This document shows, piece by piece, positions 50,966-59,600 of a stretch of DNA of 64,000 nt. Made by a program: the position numbers and the translations under genes. The notes below the pieces were generated by a model, which was not told the origin of the DNA, ran no database searches, and saw only the letters and a program-made list of their open reading frames with translations. Position 1 is the stretch's first letter; each line of letters begins with the position of its first letter. Source of the DNA: Pseudomonas sp. GM18 (GTDB lineage: Bacteria; Pseudomonadota; Gammaproteobacteria; Pseudomonadales; Pseudomonadaceae); the NCBI RefSeq assembly GCF_000282195.1, contig NZ_AKJT01000062.1, positions 47,876 to 111,875 of the forward strand, given 5' to 3'.

Positions 50966-51865
50966 CTAATTACTGGACAACCGGTCCCCACGGGCAAACT
51001 TCCAGGTGCGGATGATTTCCAGGCGGTCGATGTCCGACAGGTCCCCGGTGAACGGTGCAAACGGTGCGGCCAGCCGCACGATGCGTTGCGCCGCCTGATC
51101 CAGTAGCGGTTGGCCGGACGATTCCAGCACCAGCACTTCATACAGCGAGCCGTCGCGGTTGATCGAGACCATCAGGCGCAAATTGCCGTAAATCTGTTTA
51201 CGCCGGGCCTCGTCGGGGTAGTTGAGGTTGCCGATGCGCTCTACCTTCTTGCGCCATTCGTCCTTGTACCAGGCCCCCTTGTCGCGCATGGTCGAGGCGG
51301 CGCTCAAGCGGTGGATGCGCGGGCGCTTGGCGTACAGCTGTTGTTCGTTGGCCAGTTCCGCTTCCAGGCTGGCGATGTCGCTGGACAGCTGCGAGCTGTC
51401 GAAGGTCGGTGCCTCTACCTTGGGCTTGGCTTCGGTCTTGACCTCTTCCTGCTTGGTCGCGGCTTTCTTCGGCTTCGGCGCGACAGTCGTCACGGCGGCC
51501 TTGGGTGCGGCTTCCTGCACTTGAGGTTTGGCGGTTGGCGGCGGAGTGACCGTCTGCACCTTGTTGTCCTGGAAGGGCGCGACCTCGGTGGTCTTGGGGA
51601 TCGCCTTTTTATCCAGGGTGCCGCTGCCTTGCTGATTCTCTTGCGCGAGGAAATCGGCCTTTTTCGGCTTGGTTTCGCTTTTGAAGGTGGCGAGGGTGAT
51701 TTCCAGGGTTTTGCTGATTTGCTTGGGTTCGACCATGGTGAACCCCACGCCCAACAGCAAGGCCAGGTGAATCAGCGCCGCGAGAAACAGGGTAAAACCG
51801 AGGCGATCGGCTGGGCGCACGCCACGATGGGCGAGTTCAGCGGGCAGATCGGACGGGAGTGTCAT
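50966..51865 (-). CDS. tonB3: Energy transducer TonB (TonB3-like)
   Basis: A 299-residue TonB-type protein: one N-terminal membrane helix (LGFTLFLAALIHLALLLGVGF), a Lys/Pro/Ala-rich periplasmic spacer (about residues 60-170), and a C-terminal TonB fold (LRLMVSINRDGSLYEVLVLESSG). In P. aeruginosa the protein at this place is TonB3, needed for normal twitching motility, which matches the position next to pil-chp genes. No ExbB/ExbD genes are adjacent. Confidence 0.88.
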   Translation of the reverse strand: MTLPSDLPAELAHRGVRPADRLGFTLFLAALIHLALLLGVGFTMVEPKQISKTLEITLATFKSETKPKKADFLAQENQQGSGTLDKKAIPKTTEVAPFQDNKVQTVTPPPTAKPQVQEAAPKAAVTTVAPKPKKAATKQEEVKTEAKPKVEAPTFDSSQLSSDIASLEAELANEQQLYAKRPRIHRLSAASTMRDKGAWYKDEWRKKVERIGNLNYPDEARRKQIYGNLRLMVSINRDGSLYEVLVLESSGQPLLDQAAQRIVRLAAPFAPFTGDLSDIDRLEIIRTWKFARGDRLSSN

Positions 51866-51942
51866 GACAAGAAAACCAACATCGCGTTTTTTACAGGCCG
51901 GGGATGATAACGCAATGTTGGTCGGTTCTTGGTTGTTCTATC

Positions 51943-52896
51943 TCAACGAGCCTTGAGCTTCTGATCGATGGCATCCATCAACTGGCCGCCAATGTCGGTG
52001 CCGAACGCGTTATCGATCTCGCGAATGCAGGTCGGGCTGGTGACGTTGATTTCGGTCAGGTGCTCACCGATCACGTCGAGACCGACGAACAGCAGGCCTT
52101 TCTCGCGCAGGGTCGGGCCGACTTGTGCGGCGATCCAGCGATCCTTGTCGGTCAACGGACGGGCTTCGCCACGACCGCCAGCCGCGAGGTTGCCACGGGT
52201 TTCACCAGCGGCCGGAATCCGTGCCAGGCAATAATCCACAGGCTCGCCGTCGATCATCAGGATGCGCTTGTCGCCATCAACGATCGCCGGCAGGTAACCC
52301 TGGATCATGATCTGCTGCTTGCCATGCAGAGTCAGGGTTTCGAGGATCACCGACAGGTTCGGGTGGCCCGCGGTATGACGGAAGATCGACGAGCCGCCCA
52401 TGCCGTCCAGCGGCTTGAGGATTACGTCACCGTGATGGTCGGCGAATTCACGCAACACATCCGGGCGACGGCTGACGATGGTCGGTGGCGTGCACTGCGG
52501 GAACAGCGTGGCGAACAGCTTCTCGTTGCAGTCACGCAGGCTTTGCGGCTTGTTGACCACCAGCACGCCGGCGTTTTCGGCTTGCTCCAGCAGGTAAGTG
52601 GAGTAGACGAACTCCATGTCGAATGGCGGATCCTTGCGCATCAGGATCACGTCCAGGTCGCTCAGCAGCGCGTCGGATTCGGCGCCCAGTTCGAACCATT
52701 TTTGCGGGTCGGCGAAGACTTTCAGCGGACGCATCCGCGCGCGCGCCTCGCCCTCGGCCTGATACAAGTCGCGCTGTTCCATATAGAACAGTTCCCAGCC
52801 ACGCTTTTGCGCGGCCAGCAGCATGGCCAGCGAGCTATCCTTTTTATAGGAGATGCTGGCGATAGGATCCATGACAATCCCGACGCGAACGCTCAT
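51943..52896 (-). CDS. gshB: Glutathione synthetase
   Basis: A 317-residue ATP-grasp enzyme joining gamma-glutamylcysteine and glycine. Motifs: VGIVMDPIASISYKKDSSLAML, ATP site DVILKPLDGMGGSSIF, and the metal site near LDVIGEHLTEINVTSPT. The ATG at 52896 has GAGGAAA upstream. Divergent from pilG across 233 bp. Confidence 0.97.
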   Translation of the reverse strand: MSVRVGIVMDPIASISYKKDSSLAMLLAAQKRGWELFYMEQRDLYQAEGEARARMRPLKVFADPQKWFELGAESDALLSDLDVILMRKDPPFDMEFVYSTYLLEQAENAGVLVVNKPQSLRDCNEKLFATLFPQCTPPTIVSRRPDVLREFADHHGDVILKPLDGMGGSSIFRHTAGHPNLSVILETLTLHGKQQIMIQGYLPAIVDGDKRILMIDGEPVDYCLARIPAAGETRGNLAAGGRGEARPLTDKDRWIAAQVGPTLREKGLLFVGLDVIGEHLTEINVTSPTCIREIDNAFGTDIGGQLMDAIDQKLKAR

Positions 52897-53129
52897 GGGG
52901 TTTTCCTCGAAATTGGGGTGGAAAGTGCGATGAAAAAGTGGCGTCAGAGTGGCGCTGAGTGGGTTCCCGGTCAAGGAAAAACCACCGCACAGGTCACCCG
53001 ATAGATTGGAGGGGGAGACTGTGCTAAAAAGGCTGCCATGTCGTGCTGGCCCTTGCGCGCCAAGGGTTTCGAGCCACCGATGAGCTGCAAACGGACAAAT
53101 TGATTCACAAAGGCGACGGTAGAGCCCCT

Positions 53130-53534
53130 ATGGAACAGCATTCCAGCGCCTTGAAGGTCATGGTGATCGATGATTCGAAAACGATTCGTCGCACCGCCGA
53201 AACGCTGTTGAAAAACGTGGGCTGTGAAGTCATCACCGCAATCGATGGTTTCGATGCCCTGGCCAAGATTGCCGACAATCACCCGGGCATCATCTTTGTC
53301 GACATCATGATGCCGCGTCTGGATGGCTATCAGACCTGCGCGTTGATCAAGAACAACAGTGCGTTCAAGTCCACGCCAGTGATTATGCTGTCGTCCAGGG
53401 ACGGGTTGTTCGACAAGGCCAAGGGGCGGATCGTCGGTTCCGACCAGTTTTTGACCAAGCCTTTCAGCAAGGAAGAACTGCTGAACGCGATCCAGGCCCA
53501 CGTACCGGGCTTTGCCGCCGTTTCGCCGCAGTAG
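53130..53534 (+). CDS. pilG: Pil-Chp response regulator PilG
   Basis: A 134-residue single-domain response regulator. Acidic pair in VMVIDDSK, phospho-Asp in FVDIMMPRLDG, Thr/Ser in IMLSSRDG and Lys in LTKPFSK. In P. aeruginosa PilG promotes pilus extension and raises cAMP through FimV and CyaB. First gene of pilG-pilH-pilI-pilJ-chpA-chpC. The ATG at 53130 starts the REC domain at the expected distance. Confidence 0.95.
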   Translation: MEQHSSALKVMVIDDSKTIRRTAETLLKNVGCEVITAIDGFDALAKIADNHPGIIFVDIMMPRLDGYQTCALIKNNSAFKSTPVIMLSSRDGLFDKAKGRIVGSDQFLTKPFSKEELLNAIQAHVPGFAAVSPQ

Positions 53535-53591
53535 GACACGCACAGTGACGCTCGGCCAGTGGGCCTTGCGTCGACAAGAATGGGGAAGACC

Positions 53592-53957
53592 ATGGCACGT
53601 ATTCTGATCGTCGATGATTCGCCGACTGAAATGTACAAACTGACCGGCATGCTCGAAAAGCACGGTCATGAAGTGTTGAAAGCCGAAAACGGCGCCGACG
53701 GCGTGGCCCTGGCTCGCCAGGAAAAACCCGACGCGGTGCTGATGGACATCGTCATGCCCGGCCTCAACGGTTTCCAGGCGACCCGTCAGCTGACCAAGGA
53801 CCCGGAAACCGGGCACATCCCGGTGATCATCATCACCACCAAGGATCAGGAAACCGACAAAGTCTGGGGCACGCGCCAGGGCGCCAAGGACTACCTGACC
53901 AAACCGGTCGATGAAGAGACCCTGATCAAGACGCTGAACAACGTGCTGGCCAGTTGA
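53592..53957 (+). CDS. pilH: Pil-Chp response regulator PilH
   Basis: A 121-residue CheY-like regulator. MARILIVDDSPTEM, phospho-Asp in VLMDIVMPGLNGF, IITTKDQ and YLTKPVDE are all present. In P. aeruginosa PilH counteracts PilG and favours retraction. 57 bases after pilG. Confidence 0.95.
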   Translation: MARILIVDDSPTEMYKLTGMLEKHGHEVLKAENGADGVALARQEKPDAVLMDIVMPGLNGFQATRQLTKDPETGHIPVIIITTKDQETDKVWGTRQGAKDYLTKPVDEETLIKTLNNVLAS

Positions 53958-53967
53958 TCGTCCGGCC

Positions 53968-54522
53968 ATGACCGAGTCGCTAACGGCCTTCGAACTGCTG
54001 CTACAGATTGACCAGCGTTGTCGTCTGCTGGCGGCGGACCTGCCGTCCCAGCCAACTCGACAGGACAGCTGGAGCGGTATCGGTTTTCGCTTGGGTGAGC
54101 ATGGGTACGTCGCGCCCATGGGCGAAGTCAGCGAAGTCCTGCACGAACCGCGCGTTACCCAAATGCCGGGGGTCAAGCCCTGGGTCAAGGGCGTAGCGAA
54201 CCTGCGTGGGCGGCTGCTGCCGATCATGGATGTGTACGGCTTCTTTTATGGTTATGAGGCCGGCCATGAACTGTCGGCCCTGCGCAAGCAGCGGCGGATA
54301 CTGGTGGTGGAGCACAACGACGTGTTTGCCGGGTTGCTGGTCGATGAGGTCTTCGGCTTGCAGCACTTTGCCCAGGACAGCCTGGAACCGGTGCCCATGG
54401 ACGAGCTGCAGGGGCCGATCGCGCCGTTCGTCAAAGGCAGCTTTCAGCGTGAGCAGAATTGGCAGGTGTTCAGCCCGTTTGCGTTGGCGCAGTCGCAAGG
54501 ATTTATGAATGTAGCGCTGTAA
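53968..54522 (+). CDS. pilI: CheW-like adaptor PilI
   Basis: A 184-residue CheW-domain protein linking the receptor PilJ to the kinase ChpA. Typical segments are GYVAPMGEVSEVL, WVKGVANLRGRLLPIMDV and VVEHNDVFAGLLVDEVFGL. 10 bases after pilH. Confidence 0.93.
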   Translation: MTESLTAFELLLQIDQRCRLLAADLPSQPTRQDSWSGIGFRLGEHGYVAPMGEVSEVLHEPRVTQMPGVKPWVKGVANLRGRLLPIMDVYGFFYGYEAGHELSALRKQRRILVVEHNDVFAGLLVDEVFGLQHFAQDSLEPVPMDELQGPIAPFVKGSFQREQNWQVFSPFALAQSQGFMNVAL

Positions 54523-54563
54523 ACGCGGAAGCATTAAAGGGTGCTGTTAACAGGCGAGGACCG

Positions 54564-56621
54564 ATGATTAAAGCAAAAGCAGGTACGCCGGAAGGGTCGC
54601 GCAGCCGGTCGCAGATCATCGTGCTGTTTATCGCGCTGATCATCTTCATCATGCTGCTGTTCGCCAACTTCGCGTACCTCAACACCCAGGCGAATTACGA
54701 CAAACAGTACATCGGCCACGCCGGTGAGCTGCGCGTGCTGTCGCAACGCATCGCCAAGAACGCCACCGAAGCCGCCGCCGGCAAGGCCGCTGCATTCAAG
54801 TTGCTCAGCGATGCGCGCAACGACTTCGCCCTGCGTTGGGGCTTTCTGAAGAAAGGCGATCCTTCCACCGGCCTGCCGCCGGCACCGTCAACCGTGCGCG
54901 CGGAAATGCGCGCGGTACAGCTGGATTGGGAGCGGCTGCTGAAAAACACCGACGCCATTCTCTCCAGCGAGCAGACCGTGTTGTCGTTGCATCAAGTCGC
55001 CGCGACGCTGGCCGAAACCGTGCCGCAGTTGCAGGTCGAGTATGAAAAGGTCGTCGAAACCCTCCTGCAACGTGGCGCCCCGGCCGCTCAGGTGGCGATG
55101 GCCCAGCGTCAGTCGCTGCTGGCCGAGCGGATTCTCGGTGCGGTGAACACCGTGCTGTCCGGCGACGAAAACTCGCAGCAGGCCGCCGACGCTTTCGGTC
55201 GCGACGCAGCGCGTTTCGGTCAGGTACTCAACGGCATGCTTCAAGGCAATGCGGCCCTGAAAATCAGCCAGGTAGAAGACCGTGATGCCCGCGCCCGGTT
55301 GACCGAGATTTCCGAGCTGTTTGAATTCGTCTCGGGTTCGGTGGACGAAATCCTCGAAACCTCGCCGGAGCTGTTCAAGGTCCGCGAGTCGGCCAGCAAC
55401 ATTTTTACCCTGTCGCAAACCCTGCTCGATGAAGCCTCGCACCTGGCCAGCCGTTTCGAAAACCTTGCCGGCGGACGCGATACCGACACCATTGGCGGCT
55501 ATGTGCTGGGCTTGCTCGCGTTGATGTCGATCATCCTCATCGGCCTGGTGATGGTGCGCGAAACCAACCGTCAGCTGCGTGAAACCGCCGAGAAAAACGA
55601 ACGCAACCAGAACGCAATCATGCGCCTGCTGGACGAAATCGAAGACCTGGCCGACGGCGACTTGACCGTGACCGCCTCGGTGACCGAAGACTTCACCGGG
55701 ACCATCGCCGACTCGATCAACTATTCCGTCGACCAACTGCGCGATCTGGTGGCGACCATCAACCTAACCGCCGGCCAGGTTGCCGCCGCCGTGCAGGAAA
55801 CCCAGGCCACCGCGATGCACCTGGCCCAGGCCTCGGAACATCAGGCGCAGCAGATTTCCGAAGCCTCCATGGCGATCAACGACATGGCCGAGTCCATCGA
55901 TCAGGTATCGGCCAATGCCGCCGAATCCTCGGCGGTGGCCGAGCGCTCGGTGGAAATTGCCAACAAGGGCAACGAAGTGGTGCACAACACCATCCACGGC
56001 ATGGACAATATTCGCGAACAGATCCAGGACACCGCCAAGCGCATCAAGCGTCTCGGCGAGTCCTCACAGGAAATCGGCGACATTGTCAGCCTGATCGATG
56101 ATATTGCCGATCAGACCAACATCCTCGCCCTCAACGCGGCCATTCAGGCGTCCATGGCCGGTGACGCCGGGCGCGGTTTTGCGGTGGTGGCCGACGAAGT
56201 ACAGCGGCTGGCCGAGCGCTCGTCTGCGGCGACCCGGCAGATCGAAACGCTGGTGCGGGCGATCCAGACCGACACCAACGAAGCGGTGATTTCCATGGAG
56301 CAGACCACCACCGAAGTGGTACGCGGCGCGCGTCTGGCGCAGGATGCCGGAGTGGCCCTGGAAGAAATCGAAGGCGTATCGAAGACCCTCGCGGCATTGA
56401 TCCAGAGTATTTCCAACGCCGCGCAGCAACAGACGTCCTCGGCCGGCCAGATTTCCCTGACGATGAACGTGATCCAGCAGATCACCACGCAGACCTCGTC
56501 CGGCTCCACCGCCACCGCCGAGAGCATTGGCAACCTGGCGAAAATGGCCAGTCAGCTGCGGCGTTCGGTGTCCGGTTTCACCTTGCCGGCCAAGCCTGCG
56601 CAAGCTGCGGACAACGCTTGA
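54564..56621 (+). CDS. pilJ: Pilus chemoreceptor PilJ
   Basis: A 685-residue methyl-accepting chemotaxis protein. TM1 is near residues 17-40 (IIVLFIALIIFIMLLFANFA) and a periplasmic ligand region of PilJ type runs to about 305. TM2 (YVLGLLALMSIILIGLVMV) is followed by HAMP-like and coiled-coil signalling regions. The hairpin tip is DDIADQTNILALNAAIQAS with GRGFAVVADEVQRLAE. In P. aeruginosa PilJ senses surface contact and host-cell signals. No methyltransferase or methylesterase gene is adjacent. The ATG at 54564 follows GGCGAGGA. Confidence 0.95.
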   Translation: MIKAKAGTPEGSRSRSQIIVLFIALIIFIMLLFANFAYLNTQANYDKQYIGHAGELRVLSQRIAKNATEAAAGKAAAFKLLSDARNDFALRWGFLKKGDPSTGLPPAPSTVRAEMRAVQLDWERLLKNTDAILSSEQTVLSLHQVAATLAETVPQLQVEYEKVVETLLQRGAPAAQVAMAQRQSLLAERILGAVNTVLSGDENSQQAADAFGRDAARFGQVLNGMLQGNAALKISQVEDRDARARLTEISELFEFVSGSVDEILETSPELFKVRESASNIFTLSQTLLDEASHLASRFENLAGGRDTDTIGGYVLGLLALMSIILIGLVMVRETNRQLRETAEKNERNQNAIMRLLDEIEDLADGDLTVTASVTEDFTGTIADSINYSVDQLRDLVATINLTAGQVAAAVQETQATAMHLAQASEHQAQQISEASMAINDMAESIDQVSANAAESSAVAERSVEIANKGNEVVHNTIHGMDNIREQIQDTAKRIKRLGESSQEIGDIVSLIDDIADQTNILALNAAIQASMAGDAGRGFAVVADEVQRLAERSSAATRQIETLVRAIQTDTNEAVISMEQTTTEVVRGARLAQDAGVALEEIEGVSKTLAALIQSISNAAQQQTSSAGQISLTMNVIQQITTQTSSGSTATAESIGNLAKMASQLRRSVSGFTLPAKPAQAADNA

Positions 56622-56657
56622 ACCGCCTCAGGGCGTATGCATTTGATTGGAGTAGTT

Positions 56658-59600
56658 ATGGGTGATCGGCACGACTATGTGGCCCTCGAATGGGTCAAAG
56701 GCGAGATTGCCGAAACGCTGAAGCAGGCTCATCAGGCGATCGAAACCCTGATCGACGACCCGCAGGCGACGCACGCCCTGAGTGAGTGCCTGGCCTGTGT
56801 CCATCAGGTGCACGGCAGTTTGCAGATGGTCGAGTTCTACGGCGCGGCGCTGCTCGCCGAAGAGATCGAGCAGTTGACCTGTGCCTTGCAGCAGAACCGC
56901 GTCAGCCATCGCGACGAGGCCATTCGTCTGCTGCTGCATGCTCTGGGGCAATTGCCGACGTACCTCGACCGGGTGCAAGGCGCACGGCGTGACTTGCCGC
57001 TGGTGGTGTTGCCGCTGATCAACGACCTGCGCAGTGCCCGTGGCGAAAGCCTGTTGTCGGAAACCAGCCTGTTCAGCCCGCAACTCCCCGAACTGCTACC
57101 TCTGAGCGAAGAAGCCCTGGCGCTGCTGGAGCCGTCCGACTTGCCGAATGTGCTGCGCAAGTTGCGGCAAATGCTGCAGATGGCGCTGGTCGGCTTGCTG
57201 CGCGAGCAGGATGACGAAACCCACTTGGCTTATCTGGCCAGGGTTTTTACTCGCCTTGAAGGGCTGTGCGGTAATGCGCCGCTGAGCCCGTTATGGCACG
57301 TCGCTTCGGCGCTGGTCGAAGGCATGCGCAATGGCTCGATCGCCAACAGCCCCGCGTTGCGCAGCCTGTTCAAGGAGGCCGACAAAGAACTCAAGCGTCT
57401 GCTCGAACAAGGCATGTCCGCGATCAATCAACCGGCACCGCCAGAGCTGCTCAAGAGTTTGTTGTTCTATATTGCCAAGGCCGAACACCCCACCGGGCAG
57501 ATGCTGACCATGAAAGATCGCTACTCACTGGACGACGCGCTACCCGACAGTGCGATGGTCGATGAAGAACGGGCAAGGCTGGCCGGCCCTGATCGCGACG
57601 CCATGCGCTCGGTATTGGCGGCGTTGTGCGAAGAGCTGGTGCGGGTCAAGGAGCGCCTGGACCTGTTCGTACGCAGCGACCGCCAACACACCTCGGACCT
57701 TGAAAGCCTGTTGGCGCCCCTGCGGCAAATCGCCGACACCCTGGCGGTGCTCGGTTTCGGCCAGCCGCGCAAGGTCATCATCGATCAACTGGCGGTGGTG
57801 CTGAGCCTCGTCCAGGGCCAGCGCGAACCCAACGATGCGACCCTCATGGACGTCGCCGGGGCCTTGCTCTATGTCGAAGCGACCCTGGCCGGCATGGTCG
57901 GCACCGTGGAGCCGGAAAGCCAGGAAGACAGCCGTCTGCCGACCACCGACCTGACGCAGATCCACCAGATCGTGATCAAGGAAGCGCGCATCTGCCTGCA
58001 GCAGGCCAAGGACATGATCGTCGACTACATCGAAGCCGACTGGGACCGTCAGTATTTGCAACCATTGCCGGCGCTGCTGACCCAAGTGCGCGGTGCGCTG
58101 GCGATGATTCCGTTAGCCCGCGCGGCGAGCCTGGTCGAGGCCTGTAACGGTTTCATCCGCGAGCATCTATTGGTGGACCCGGGCCAGCCCGGCTGGCAGC
58201 AACTGGACAGCCTGGCCGACGTCATCACCAGCATCGAGTATTACCTGGAGCGCCTCAGCGACGACCCTGAAGCGCCCGGTGAACAACTGCTCGACGTCGC
58301 GGAAAAAGGCCTGGCCGCACTCGGTTTCTTCCCCAGCGAACAGCATGTGCCGATGCTTGAGGATGTGCTCAGCCCCAATGAAGCCCTGGTCATGCAGGAC
58401 ATGCAGGAGCTGGATGATCCCGAGATCGTTCAGTCGCTGGCCGATGTGTTGGCCAGCCCGGTGTCGTCGGTCAATCCACCCGCACTGACCACGCCGGGTA
58501 GCCTGTTGCCGCCGCCCGCCGATGAAGAACCGGTGGACGATGAGCTGCGGGAAGTCTTCCTCGAAGAAACCGACGAGGTTCTGGAAATCCTCCAGGAGTA
58601 CCTGCCGCGCTGGTCGGCCAATCCCGACAGCCCATCGGCCTTGAGTGAGTTGCGCCGCGCCTTCCACACCCTCAAAGGCAGTGGCCGGATGGTCCGCGCG
58701 CTGGTGCTGGGCGAGCTGGCCTGGGCGGTGGAAAACCTGCTCAATCGCGTGCTTGAACACAGCGTTGCACCTGGGCCGGCAGTGCAGCAACTGGTGGGCG
58801 ATGCGCTGAAGTTGCTGCCGGAACTGGTGGCCGAGTTCGCCGCCCATGCCCAGCGCCAGCGCAACGATGTCGACCAATTGGCCGCCCGCGCCCATGCCCT
58901 CGCCAAGGGTGATGAGCCGCTGTCCGATGAGGACGCGCAGGATGTCGCGGCGCTCGACCCACTGTTGCTGGAGATCTTCCGCAACGAAGCCGAAACCCAT
59001 TTGAGCAGCCTCAATCGCTTCCTCGATCAGGCCGCCGAGCACGTACCGCTGCAGGCCAGCGACGAGTTGCAGCGAGCCTTGCACACCCTCAAGGGCAGCG
59101 CCTCGATGGCCGGTGTGCTGCCGATTACCGAGCTGGCGGCATCGCTGGATCAATTGGCCCGGGAGTACAAGGCGCACCGGATTGCCCTCGACCTGGACGA
59201 AGTCGAATTGCTGCTGGAAGCCGAAGGCTTGTTCCGTCTGGGGCTGCGACAGCTCAAGAGTGACCCGCTGGCCGAAATCCCCGGCTCCCGTTCGTTGATC
59301 GAACGCACCCAGACATTGCTGGCCGAGCGTCTGCAAAGCCTGTCGAGCGCGCCCAATACAGGGTTGCGGATCAAGCGCGACCCGCAACTGATCAACAACT
59401 TCCTCGCCCAGGGCATGGACATCCTGCTAGACGCCGAAAGCCTGTTGCAACGCTGGCAGCAGCATCCCGGCGAGCGCCAGGAACTCAGCGCGCTACTGGA
59501 CGAATTGACCACCCTGGGCGAAGGCGCGCACCTGGCCGATCTGCATCCGGTGGACGAGCTCTGTGAAGCCTTGCTCGATCTCTATGGCGCTGTGGAAGAA